The notes beneath the pieces are model-generated. The model saw nothing but the letters and a program-made list of their open reading frames with translations, did no database searches and was not told where the DNA came from. A stretch of DNA of 64,000 nucleotides from Pedobacter cryoconitis (lineage in GTDB: Bacteria; Bacteroidota; Bacteroidia; Sphingobacteriales; Sphingobacteriaceae): assembly GCF_014200595.1 (NCBI RefSeq), contig NZ_JACHCG010000002.1:372001-436000 (forward strand), in the 5' to 3' direction. The position numbers and the translations under genes were made by a program. Each line of letters opens with the position of its first letter. Position 1 is the stretch's first letter. Of the stretch, positions 16,383 through 24,704 are shown in pieces.

Positions 16383-17771
16383 TTACAAGTGAATTACTTC
16401 TCCGTAAGCATCAGCAGTAGCTTCCATAATCGCTTCACTCATTGTTGGGTGAGGGTGGACAGCTTTTAACATTTCGTGACCAGTAGTTTCTAATTTACGG
16501 GCAACAACGATTTCTGCGATTAATTCAGTTACGTTGGCACCAATCATATGTGCGCCTAAAAGTTCACCGTATTTAGCGTCGTAAATCATTTTGATGAAAC
16601 CATCTTTCGCGCCAGCTGCACTAGCTTTACCTGAAGCTGAGAATGGGAATTTACCAATTTTCAGTTCGTAACCAGCTGCTTTTGCTGCTTTTTCTGTATA
16701 ACCTACAGAAGCAATTTCCGGTGAGCAGTAAGTACAGCCCGGGATATTGTTGTAATCTAATGGCTCAGGAGACTGACCAGCGATTTTCTCTACACAGATA
16801 ATTCCTTCAGCAGAGGCAACATGCGCTAAAGCTTGTCCGCCAACGATATCACCAATTGCATAATATCCTTTTACAGAAGTATTATAGAATTCATCAACTA
16901 CTACTTTACCTTTTTCAGTTTTGATCCCTGTTTCTTCCAGACCTATATTTTCAAGGTTAGCCACTACACCAGCAGCAGAAAGAACGATATCACATTCGAT
17001 GGTTTGTATACCAGCAGCAGTTTTAACCTGAACTTTACAGCCTGCGCCAGTAGTATCAACTGACTCAACGCTTGAGGAAGTCATCACTTCGATACCAACT
17101 TTTTTGAAGCTGCGCAGTAATTGTTTCGAAACGTCTTCGTCTTCTACAGGAACGATGTTATCCATGAATTCAACAACAGTTACTTTTGTTCCCATTGTTG
17201 CATAGAAATAAGCAAATTCTACTCCGATAGCTCCAGAACCAACGATAACCATTGATTTAGGCATTTCAGGTAAAACCATTGCTTGTCTGTAACCGATGAT
17301 TTTTTTACCATCTTGTTTTACACTTGGCAATTCTTTTGAACGTCCGCCTGTAGCAAGGATAATATTTTTTGCAGTTAATTCTGAAGTAGAACCGTCTGCA
17401 CCTTTAACTTCAACCTTATTACCGGGTTTAACTTTACCGGTACCCATTACTACGTCAATTTTGTTTTTTTTCATTAAAAACTGAACGCCTTTGCTCATTC
17501 CTTCAGCTACACCACGGCTGCGTTTAATCACAGCTGCGAAATCAGCTTCAGCTTCGGCAGTTTTAATACCGTATTCTGCTGCGTGATTGATATATTCAAA
17601 TACCTGTGCACTTTTTAATAAAGCTTTGGTTGGGATACAGCCCCAGTTAAGGCAGATTCCACCTAAGGATTCACGTTCTACAATTGCAGTTTTTAAACCT
17701 AATTGTGACGCTCTGATTGCAGCAACGTATCCGCCGGGACCGCTACCTATTATAATTACATCGTAGTTCAT
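16383..17771 (-). CDS. lpdA: Dihydrolipoyl dehydrogenase
   Basis: The 462 aa E3 component of pyruvate and 2-oxoglutarate dehydrogenase and of the glycine cleavage system; it reoxidises lipoamide with NAD. The FAD-binding GSGPGGYVAA is at residues 9-18, the redox disulfide Cys40/Cys45 in GGICLNWGCIPTKALL, the NAD-binding VIVGSGAIGVEFAYFY mid-chain, and the catalytic His-Glu in VHPHPTMSEAIMEA at the C-terminus. No E1 or E2 gene is adjacent. A 7+7 bp palindrome sits in its short leader. Confidence 0.96.
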   Translation of the reverse strand: MNYDVIIIGSGPGGYVAAIRASQLGLKTAIVERESLGGICLNWGCIPTKALLKSAQVFEYINHAAEYGIKTAEAEADFAAVIKRSRGVAEGMSKGVQFLMKKNKIDVVMGTGKVKPGNKVEVKGADGSTSELTAKNIILATGGRSKELPSVKQDGKKIIGYRQAMVLPEMPKSMVIVGSGAIGVEFAYFYATMGTKVTVVEFMDNIVPVEDEDVSKQLLRSFKKVGIEVMTSSSVESVDTTGAGCKVQVKTAAGIQTIECDIVLSAAGVVANLENIGLEETGIKTEKGKVVVDEFYNTSVKGYYAIGDIVGGQALAHVASAEGIICVEKIAGQSPEPLDYNNIPGCTYCSPEIASVGYTEKAAKAAGYELKIGKFPFSASGKASAAGAKDGFIKMIYDAKYGELLGAHMIGANVTELIAEIVVARKLETTGHEMLKAVHPHPTMSEAIMEATADAYGEVIHL

Positions 17772-17787
17772 ATCTTTTAATAGGGGA

Positions 17788-17802
17788 CTTTACTTAGTAA
17801 AG
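17788..17802. promoter_or_regulatory. Palindrome in the lpdA leader
   Basis: CTTTACT-T-AGTAAAG, perfect 7 bp arms around one base, lying between the -7 box (17805-17812) and the lpdA ATG. Its position at the expected start of transcription suggests an operator. Confidence 0.4.
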
Positions 17803-17804
17803 CC

Positions 17805-17812
17805 CAAAATTA
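17805..17812 (-). promoter_or_regulatory. Candidate -7 element for lpdA
   Basis: On the minus strand TAATTTTG, a full match to TAnnTTTG, 33 bp before the ATG. Confidence 0.45.
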
Positions 17813-18117
17813 AAAAAAAATGTTCGTTAAATAGCGTATTTGATTTTTGTGACGTGAATTTGTAGTAAGGGTTTGCCTGATTCGGGTTTTCAGGAAATAA
17901 CGCCATTTGCTGATATTACAAATAATTATCTGATAAACTGTAGGTTAAGCATGTATTATAAATGTTAAATGTGGATAAAAAACATATATAATTAATGATT
18001 TATTAACATTGAAAGCTAAAACGTTGTATTTTTTATCTATACTTTTGTCCCTGCAAACTATTATGTAACTAAACGCATTGCGTTTAAAACAAAACAAAAT
18101 TCATTAACAAAGAAAGT
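17813..18117. other. Gene-free region between lpdA and the TonB receptor
   Basis: About 300 bp without a gene. It holds the two divergent promoters (the plus-strand -7 box TACTTTTG at 18040-18047) and an AT-rich leader of about 65 nt before the receptor ATG. I see no other repeat or RNA structure. Confidence 0.6.
18040..18047 (+). promoter_or_regulatory. Candidate -7 element for the TonB receptor
   Basis: TACTTTTG, within TATACTTTTG, is a full match to TAnnTTTG; it predicts a leader of about 65 nt ending in AAAGAAAG just before the ATG at 18118. Confidence 0.5.
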
Positions 18118-21100
18118 ATGAAGAAATCTTTACTATTTAAAATTGTAGTAATCATTCTGTCAGTTGTGGGAACCATCTTCTCCGCAAATGCTCAGGTTAC
18201 TACTTCAGCGATGACGGGTGTCGTGAAAGACGCAAAAGGCCCGTTACCTGGTGCAAGCGTTAAAGCTGTCCACGTACCAACGGGATCTGTTTATACGACT
18301 ACTACTAACAGTGATGGCCGTTTTACAATCGCTAACATGCGTGTTGGTGGTCCTTACTCAGTAACCATTACTTTTATTGGATTTCAGGCTGCTAAATATG
18401 ACAACCTTAATCTTAAATTAGGTGGTTCTTATCCGTTAAACGTTGTTTTATCAGACGGAGCGCAACAATTAAGCGACGTTGTAATTACAGGAAACAAAAG
18501 CAAAATTATTAACAGTTCAAGAACTGGTGCTGCGACTAACGTATCACAGAAACAAATTGAACAGCTTCCGGCAGTTTCCAGAAGTATTACTGATTTAACG
18601 AAATTAACTCCTCAGGCTAATACTAAAGGCGATGGTTTCTCTTTTGCGGGTAGAAACAGTTTGTTTAACTCACTGACTTTAGACGGTGCACAAATGAACA
18701 ACGTTTTCGGTTTATCATCATTACCTGGTGGTGGAACGGGAGCTCAGCCTTTCTCTTTAGATGCATTGGAAGAATTACAAGTCAACCTTGCACCTTATGA
18801 TGTAAAACAAAGTGGTTTTACTGGTGCTGGTGTGAATGCAATTACTAAAGCAGGTACAAATAAATTCTCAGGTTCGATTTATACTTATTATAAAGATCAG
18901 AACTTACAAGGTTATGATGTTGGTGATACAAAACTTGATAAATCAACTCAGACATTTTTAAATAAACAATTTGGTTTCAGATTAGGTGGAGCAATCGTTC
19001 AGAATAAATTATTCTTCTTTGTGAATGGTGAGATTTCAAGACGCGTTTCTCCAGGAACTAACTTATTAGCTAATCCAAATGCAGTGGCGAATAAATTGAC
19101 AGATCCTAAAAATATGTCAAGAGTATTAACCAGAGATTTAGATCTGGTTAAAAGTACTGTATTGAATAAGTTCGGATATGATCCGGGAGTATATTCAGGA
19201 TACAGCAATCAACAAAATGCAGATAACGTTACTGCACGTTTAGACTGGAATATCAACGATGCAAACAGATTAACTGTACGTTATAATTATCTTAAATCTT
19301 TCAAGGATGCAGGTGTAAGTACTTCGAACTCTAACACAGGACGCGGACCTTCATTAACTTCCATGATTTATGATAACATGAGATATACACAATATAACAA
19401 TATCAACTCCGTAACTGCGGAATTAAACACGCGTTTCAGTGATAAATTTGCAAATAATCTGCAATTGGTATATACTGGCTTCCGTGATTACCGTAAAGCA
19501 AAAGGGAATCCTTTCCCTGTAGTGGATATTGAAGACGGAAATGGTTCTAACTATATTTCATTAGGTACAGAGCCTTTCAGTGGTTTAAATACCTTAAATC
19601 AGGATATCTATACTTTAAATGAAAACTTTAACATTTTTGCAGGTAACCATACCATCACTGTTGGTGGTTCTGTAGGATATCAGAAATTTCAAAATGCATT
19701 TGCTCAGTTCTTATATGGACAGTTCAGATATAAAAGTGTATCAGATTTCGTTGCAGCAGCAAATGGTAATACCTCTATCAATCCTCTTTTATACCAGTTA
19801 ACTTACTCAACTGATAAAAATAACCCACTACCTGCGGCGGCTGTTTTCAGCCAGATGCCGGTTGCAGTTTATGCACAGGATGAGTGGTACATCAAACCTA
19901 ACTTTAAACTGACTTACGGTTTAAGATTTGATATGCCAATCTATACTTCAACAATTCAATCTAATCCATTGGTTACTGCGGCAACTTTCCGTGATGGCGA
20001 AAAATTAGATGTTGGAAAATTACCTAAAACTCAGATCTTGATTTCTCCACGTGTTGGATTCAACTGGGATGTTAAAGGTGATGGTACTGTTCAGGTTCGT
20101 GGTGGTTCTGGTATCTTTACTGGTGCTGTTCCTGCGGTATGGTTAACTAACCAGGCTGGAAATACAGGTTTAGGATCTGGTAACGACTTTTTAACTAATC
20201 CAAAAAATCGTCCGTTCAGCCCTGATCCTTCAGCTTATATTCCTGCTAATCCAGCAAACCCTGCAACATTTGCAATCAACCAGGCTGCTAACAACTTTAA
20301 AGTTCCACAAATCTGGAGATCAAGTTTAGCTGTTGATTATAAGTTACCGGGCGGTTTAGTGGCTACTGTTGATGGATTATATACTAAATCATTGAATGAG
20401 GTATTCCACAGAGATGCGAACTTAGTTAACCCAACGGCTAATCTTACAGGTTCAGGCGATACACGTCCTTACTTCCCGGGTGGTAATGCAAACAGAATTA
20501 ATCCATTCCTAACGAATGCTATTGTGTTTGATAACACAAACAAAGGTTATGCATGGAGTTTAACTGGTCAGATTCAAAAGAGTTTCGGATCATTTGCTGA
20601 CATCATGGTAGCTTATACCAGAAGTGATGCACGTGATATTACTTCAACTCCAGGTTCACAAGCTGCTTCTGCTTTTAATGGTAACCAGGTTGCTGGTGAC
20701 CCAAATAAACCAGTATTGGCTTATAGCAGTTTCTTAGTTAAAAACAGAATCATTGCAGCTGTTAATTTCAACTTCTCTATTATCCCTAAATTACCTACAT
20801 CAATTGGTGTAGTATATGAAGGTTCTCCTTATGGTGATGCTTTTGGTAACACAAGGTTCTCTTATGTTGCTTCAGGAAACATTAACAATGACAACTCTAC
20901 TTTTAACGATTTAATGTACATCCCTAAAGACCGTAATGATATTCGTTTAGTAGATATTCCAGCTGTTGCAGGCAGAACTACAGCAGAAACTGCTGATCAG
21001 CAATGGGCAAGGTTAGATGCTTATATTAATCAGGATAAATACCTGAGCAAACACAGAGGTCAGATTGCTGAAAGAAATGGTGCTGAATATCCTTGGGCAA

Positions 21101-21399
21101 ACCGTTTTGATATCAGAATCTTGCAACAGATCAAAACTGTTTTTGGTTCAAAATCTAATAGCAGATTCGAAATCTCTGTTGATATCATCAACTTTGGTAA
21201 CTTGTTAAACAAAAACTGGGGTTCAACAAAAATCCCTTCTTTAACAAACTTTATGCAATATAAAGGTGTAGTTAGTCCTACAAACCTGATTCCTACTTAT
21301 ACTGTAAGTCAGGATTTATCTCCATCTACTTTCAGAGTGAATACTGATCTTCCTTCAAGATACCAGATTCAGGTTGGCGCAAGATATAGCTTCAACTAA
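18118..21399 (+). CDS. Oar-like TonB-dependent outer membrane receptor
   Basis: A 1093 aa outer membrane protein. It has a signal peptide (MKKSLLFKI, cleavage after SANA), a carboxypeptidase-regulatory-like/CarboxypepD domain at about 28-115 (TGVVKDAKGPLPGASVKAV, then GFQAAKYDNL), a plug domain at about 135-250 (QIEQLPAVSRSITDLTKLTPQA, SLTLDGAQMNNVFG), and a long beta-barrel ending in a terminal Phe-Asn (RYSFN). The layout fits the Oar-like receptors rather than SusC, and no SusD partner follows. The cargo is unknown. Its own promoter and terminator show it is transcribed alone. Confidence 0.9.
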   Translation: MKKSLLFKIVVIILSVVGTIFSANAQVTTSAMTGVVKDAKGPLPGASVKAVHVPTGSVYTTTTNSDGRFTIANMRVGGPYSVTITFIGFQAAKYDNLNLKLGGSYPLNVVLSDGAQQLSDVVITGNKSKIINSSRTGAATNVSQKQIEQLPAVSRSITDLTKLTPQANTKGDGFSFAGRNSLFNSLTLDGAQMNNVFGLSSLPGGGTGAQPFSLDALEELQVNLAPYDVKQSGFTGAGVNAITKAGTNKFSGSIYTYYKDQNLQGYDVGDTKLDKSTQTFLNKQFGFRLGGAIVQNKLFFFVNGEISRRVSPGTNLLANPNAVANKLTDPKNMSRVLTRDLDLVKSTVLNKFGYDPGVYSGYSNQQNADNVTARLDWNINDANRLTVRYNYLKSFKDAGVSTSNSNTGRGPSLTSMIYDNMRYTQYNNINSVTAELNTRFSDKFANNLQLVYTGFRDYRKAKGNPFPVVDIEDGNGSNYISLGTEPFSGLNTLNQDIYTLNENFNIFAGNHTITVGGSVGYQKFQNAFAQFLYGQFRYKSVSDFVAAANGNTSINPLLYQLTYSTDKNNPLPAAAVFSQMPVAVYAQDEWYIKPNFKLTYGLRFDMPIYTSTIQSNPLVTAATFRDGEKLDVGKLPKTQILISPRVGFNWDVKGDGTVQVRGGSGIFTGAVPAVWLTNQAGNTGLGSGNDFLTNPKNRPFSPDPSAYIPANPANPATFAINQAANNFKVPQIWRSSLAVDYKLPGGLVATVDGLYTKSLNEVFHRDANLVNPTANLTGSGDTRPYFPGGNANRINPFLTNAIVFDNTNKGYAWSLTGQIQKSFGSFADIMVAYTRSDARDITSTPGSQAASAFNGNQVAGDPNKPVLAYSSFLVKNRIIAAVNFNFSIIPKLPTSIGVVYEGSPYGDAFGNTRFSYVASGNINNDNSTFNDLMYIPKDRNDIRLVDIPAVAGRTTAETADQQWARLDAYINQDKYLSKHRGQIAERNGAEYPWANRFDIRILQQIKTVFGSKSNSRFEISVDIINFGNLLNKNWGSTKIPSLTNFMQYKGVVSPTNLIPTYTVSQDLSPSTFRVNTDLPSRYQIQVGARYSFN

Positions 21400-21418
21400 G
21401 TTTCTAAATCTTTTAATC

Positions 21419-21453
21419 AAACCCCATTCTGATGAATCAGAATGGGGTTTTTT
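21419..21453 (+). terminator. Terminator of the TonB receptor gene
   Basis: A 15 bp perfect stem (AAACCCCATTCTGAT with its complement) around a 2-base loop, then Ts. Confidence 0.9.
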
Positions 21454-21468
21454 CGTTTCTGCCTTTTT

Positions 21469-21484
21469 AGTGATCCGGATCACT
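21469..21484. promoter_or_regulatory. Perfect 16 bp palindrome upstream of the TetR/RND operon, candidate TetR operator
   Basis: AGTGATCCGGATCACT is its own reverse complement. It lies 63 bp before the tetR start codon, between the preceding terminator and the coding region. TetR-family dimers bind palindromes of this length in their own promoter, so this is the best operator candidate for the efflux operon. Confidence 0.6.
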
Positions 21485-21547
21485 TTTCTGTCATATTAGG
21501 TTAAACAATAAAATTGGTATATTTAATTTGTGTTTATTTGCAACCGA

Positions 21548-22132
21548 ATGAACGTTCAATTAGAAGATACTTCCGGAAAACGTGTCGCTGTCCTAAACAG
21601 TACACTCGCTCTGATCAAAGAGCATGGCTTCCATGGCGCCCCCATGAGTTTAATTGCTAAACATGCTGGTGTTGCTGCTGGCACTATATATCACTATTTC
21701 GATTCCAAAGAAACCCTCATTTTAGAGCTTTATGTTCATGTGAAGGATAAGCTGGCATTAGCGATATCTGCTGGTGATGACCCTGAAAAGCCCTATAAAG
21801 ACCGGTTTTTCAATTTGATGATCAATCAGTTTAATTTCTATGTAGAGAATGAGGACTCTCTTTTTTTTCTCGAGCAGTATATGAGTTCTCCTTTTGCCAA
21901 GAACTTTCCTGAGTGTGATAGTCAACTATTTGCAGACAAGGTGATTACATTGTTTCAATATGGCATAGAAAATGCTCACTTCAGAAATATTGACTCGAGG
22001 CTGCTTGCCCCGACGATCAAAGGGACGCTTGTTGCCGCTGCAACTTTCCAGTTATCTGAGCAAATTGTGTTTTCTCAGGAAGATATTCTCGAAGTAGTCA
22101 GCATCATATGGGATGGAGTTAAAAGGCAATAA
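21548..22132 (+). CDS. TetR/AcrR family transcriptional regulator
   Basis: A 194 aa repressor controlling, most likely, the efflux operon that it heads. I start at ATG 21548; an in-frame GTG at 21530 would add six residues. The N-terminal helix-turn-helix is GAPMSLIAKHAGVAAGTIYHYFDSKE, in the family's standard form (YHYF...KE). The C-terminal ligand domain is variable and gives no clue to the inducer. The tolC-like gene begins 1 bp after its stop. A perfect 16 bp palindrome lies 63 bp upstream. Confidence 0.92.
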   Translation: MNVQLEDTSGKRVAVLNSTLALIKEHGFHGAPMSLIAKHAGVAAGTIYHYFDSKETLILELYVHVKDKLALAISAGDDPEKPYKDRFFNLMINQFNFYVENEDSLFFLEQYMSSPFAKNFPECDSQLFADKVITLFQYGIENAHFRNIDSRLLAPTIKGTLVAAATFQLSEQIVFSQEDILEVVSIIWDGVKRQ

Positions 22133-22133
22133 C

Positions 22134-23519
22134 ATGAATAGTAAAACAAATACCCTTAATATATATATGAAACCTCACAAATTAATTTTAATGATGCTCG
22201 TCTGCATACCAGCTCTTCTGCCAGGACTGGGATTCGCCCAGACGACAGTTAGAGAGCAGCCGACGCTGAGCAATGCAACCTTGCAGGAATGTATTGATTA
22301 CGCTTTAAGCAATAAGCCTGGGGTACAACAAGCACTGATTGACGAAGAGATTGGAGAGCGGGATATCAAATCAGCGTTATCTGGTTGGTTGCCTCAAATT
22401 AATGGTACTGGAACAGCAAACCATAATTTTAAGCAGCAGTCTCAGATATTGACTACAAACGGACAGTCTTCTTTACTAACTTTTGGTGGTAAGAACACTT
22501 CATCTTTTGTATTGCAGGCTGATCAGCAGTTTTTAAATGCCGGATTGATCCAGGCCTCGAAATCTGCTAAGTTTTACAGACAACAGTATAAGCAAAGTAC
22601 AGAAAATACAAAGATCAGTACTATTGTTGATGTTAGTAAAGCGTTTTATGATGTACTGACCAGCAAAGAGCAATTGAATATCATTGCAGAGAATATTGCC
22701 AGACAGGAAAAACAGTTAAAGGATGCTAAGGCGCAGTATGATGCTGGTCTTGTTGATAAAACTGATTTTCAAAGAGCTCAGATTAGTTTAAGCAACTCTC
22801 AGGCTGACAGAAAAAGGACCGATGAGTTATTGAAATATAAGTATGCTTACTTAAGAGAGTTAATTGGGTACAGCGCTGAGAAGCCTTTCGGTCTATCTTT
22901 TACTTCAAGAGATATGGAGAATGATGTCATGATAGACACTACTCAATTGTTAAACTATCAAAACCGTGTGGAATACCGTTTGCTGGAAACACAGAGAAGC
23001 TTGCAAAAGATTACAACAAGTTATAATAAATGGGCCTATTCTCCTACACTTTCTGGTTTTATCAATTACGGATGGAATTACCAGAATAACTCGCTGAGCA
23101 ATTTATATGATCAGAATTTCCCAAGTTCGGTTGTTGGATTGAAATTATCGGTGCCAATCTTCCTTGGAGGAAAACGGACGCAGGAAATCAGAAAATCGCA
23201 GTTACAAGAGCGTAAGATTGATCTTGATTTAGTGAATACGAAAAACAAGATCAATACGCAGTATGAGCAGGCAATCGCTACATATAAAGCAAATCTGAAC
23301 GATTTAAATACGAATAAAGCGAATGTTGAAATTTCAAAACAGGTTTACAACACGATCAAGCTTCAGTATGATGAAGGGATTAAAACCTACCTGGATCTGA
23401 CAACATCAGAAACTGACCTTCGTACTGCACAAATTAATTATCTGAATTCATTATATAACCTCCTTTCGTCAAAATTAGACGTAAAACAAGCATTAGGGAT
23501 AATCACCGTAAACCAATAA
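22134..23519 (+). CDS. TolC family outer membrane efflux protein
   Basis: A 461 aa outer membrane channel subunit. ATG 22134 follows AAAAGG by a normal distance and starts one base after the tetR stop; the signal peptide proper (MKPHKLILMMLV..., cleaved after GFAQ) begins at an internal Met, so ATG 22167 is an alternative start. Two OEP repeats are seen as long coiled-coil helices, e.g. NIIAENIARQEKQLKDAKAQ followed by AGLVDKTDFQRAQ, and in the second half NVEISKQVYNTIKLQYDEG. It completes the tripartite pump with the next two genes. Confidence 0.93.
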   Translation: MNSKTNTLNIYMKPHKLILMMLVCIPALLPGLGFAQTTVREQPTLSNATLQECIDYALSNKPGVQQALIDEEIGERDIKSALSGWLPQINGTGTANHNFKQQSQILTTNGQSSLLTFGGKNTSSFVLQADQQFLNAGLIQASKSAKFYRQQYKQSTENTKISTIVDVSKAFYDVLTSKEQLNIIAENIARQEKQLKDAKAQYDAGLVDKTDFQRAQISLSNSQADRKRTDELLKYKYAYLRELIGYSAEKPFGLSFTSRDMENDVMIDTTQLLNYQNRVEYRLLETQRSLQKITTSYNKWAYSPTLSGFINYGWNYQNNSLSNLYDQNFPSSVVGLKLSVPIFLGGKRTQEIRKSQLQERKIDLDLVNTKNKINTQYEQAIATYKANLNDLNTNKANVEISKQVYNTIKLQYDEGIKTYLDLTTSETDLRTAQINYLNSLYNLLSSKLDVKQALGIITVNQ

Positions 23520-23524
23520 AAGAC

Positions 23525-24682
23525 ATGGACATTAAATACATAAAATTAGGCATCTTAATCCTTGGTTCAGTAACATTAGCATCTTGCGGTGGCAAACCTG
23601 CACCGCAGCAAGGACCTCCTCCGGCTACTCCGGTAACAACTTATACGGTCGATGAACAACCTGTAACTACTGTGGATACTTATCCTGGTGTAGTTGTGGC
23701 CCTGAACGAGGTTGAACTTCGTGCGCAGGTTGGTGGTTATATTACAGCGATCTATGTAAAAGATGGTCAGCGTGTAACTAAAGGACAAAAACTATATGAA
23801 ATTGACCGTACTAAATATCAGGCGGCTTATAACTCAGCTCAGGCGAATGTAGCGGTGGCGAAAGCAAACCGTGATAAAGCGAAGAAAGATGCTGACCGTT
23901 ATACTAAATTAGCACAGCAGGAAGCAATTGCTAAACAACGTGTGGATTATGCATTGACTGACTTAGCGAATGCTGAATCACAAATTGCTGCTGCTAAGGC
24001 AAACCTTGCTTCGGCTGCGAATGATTTACAACGTTCAATTATTGTTTCCCCATTAAATGGAACGATTGGTATTTCACAGGTAAAACTGGGCGCTTTAGCT
24101 TCTCCGGGTACTACACTATTAAATACGGTTTCTACAAATGATCCGATTGCAGTTGATATTCCTGTAAATCAGGGAGAGATCCCTCGTTTTATCCAGTTGG
24201 AGAAAAACACAGCTGCGGTTAAGGATTCTCTTTTCAGCATTCAGCTTCAGGATAACAGTATTTACAAACGTCAGGGCAGAATTATTGCGATTGACCGTGC
24301 AGTTGACCCTCAGACAGGTACCATCAAAGTAAGAATCAGCTATCCTAACGAAGGTGGCAGACTTATTTCTGGTATGAACGTGAATTTGCAGGTATTGAAT
24401 AAAGCTGCTGGTAATCAATTAGTGATTCCTTATAAAGCTGTTACAGAGCAATTAGGTGAGTTCAACGTTTATGTGGTTGGTGACAGCAGTAAAGCAGCGC
24501 CAAGAGTAATTAAAGTTGGTACACAGGTAGATCAGAATATCGTAGTGAAAAGCGGTCTGAAAAAAGGTGAAGTTATTGTAGTGGATGGTGTTCAGAACGT
24601 AAGACCGGGTGCAGTAGTACACGCAGGAACAGCAGCAGAAGCAAACGGACAGCAACCGGCAGCGGCTGCACCAAAGAAATAG
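23525..24682 (+). CDS. RND efflux periplasmic adaptor (MFP), lipoprotein
   Basis: A 385 aa membrane fusion protein that links the RND pump to the TolC channel. The lipobox TLASC places the lipid anchor at Cys21. The lipoyl half-motifs flank an alpha-hairpin: VELRAQVGGYITAIYVKDGQ, then the Ala-rich coiled coil (ANVAVAKANRDKAKKDADRY), then SPLNGTIGISQVKLGALASPG. The beta-barrel and membrane-proximal domains follow (GMNVNLQVLNKAAGNQLVIPYKAV). It begins 5 bp after the tolC-like stop. The C-terminal tail is Ala/Gln/Pro-rich. Confidence 0.94.
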   Translation: MDIKYIKLGILILGSVTLASCGGKPAPQQGPPPATPVTTYTVDEQPVTTVDTYPGVVVALNEVELRAQVGGYITAIYVKDGQRVTKGQKLYEIDRTKYQAAYNSAQANVAVAKANRDKAKKDADRYTKLAQQEAIAKQRVDYALTDLANAESQIAAAKANLASAANDLQRSIIVSPLNGTIGISQVKLGALASPGTTLLNTVSTNDPIAVDIPVNQGEIPRFIQLEKNTAAVKDSLFSIQLQDNSIYKRQGRIIAIDRAVDPQTGTIKVRISYPNEGGRLISGMNVNLQVLNKAAGNQLVIPYKAVTEQLGEFNVYVVGDSSKAAPRVIKVGTQVDQNIVVKSGLKKGEVIVVDGVQNVRPGAVVHAGTAAEANGQQPAAAAPKK

Positions 24683-24704
24683 TTATTATAAGAATTTCAA
24701 GAAT

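Noticed and set aside
18118-21399. SusC/SusD polysaccharide utilisation locus
   Set aside because: The receptor has the Oar-like layout, no SusD follows, and no glycan enzymes are nearby.
21419-21453. Inverted repeat after the TonB receptor considered as a recombination site
   Set aside because: Its 2-base loop, T-run and position after the stop make it an ordinary terminator.
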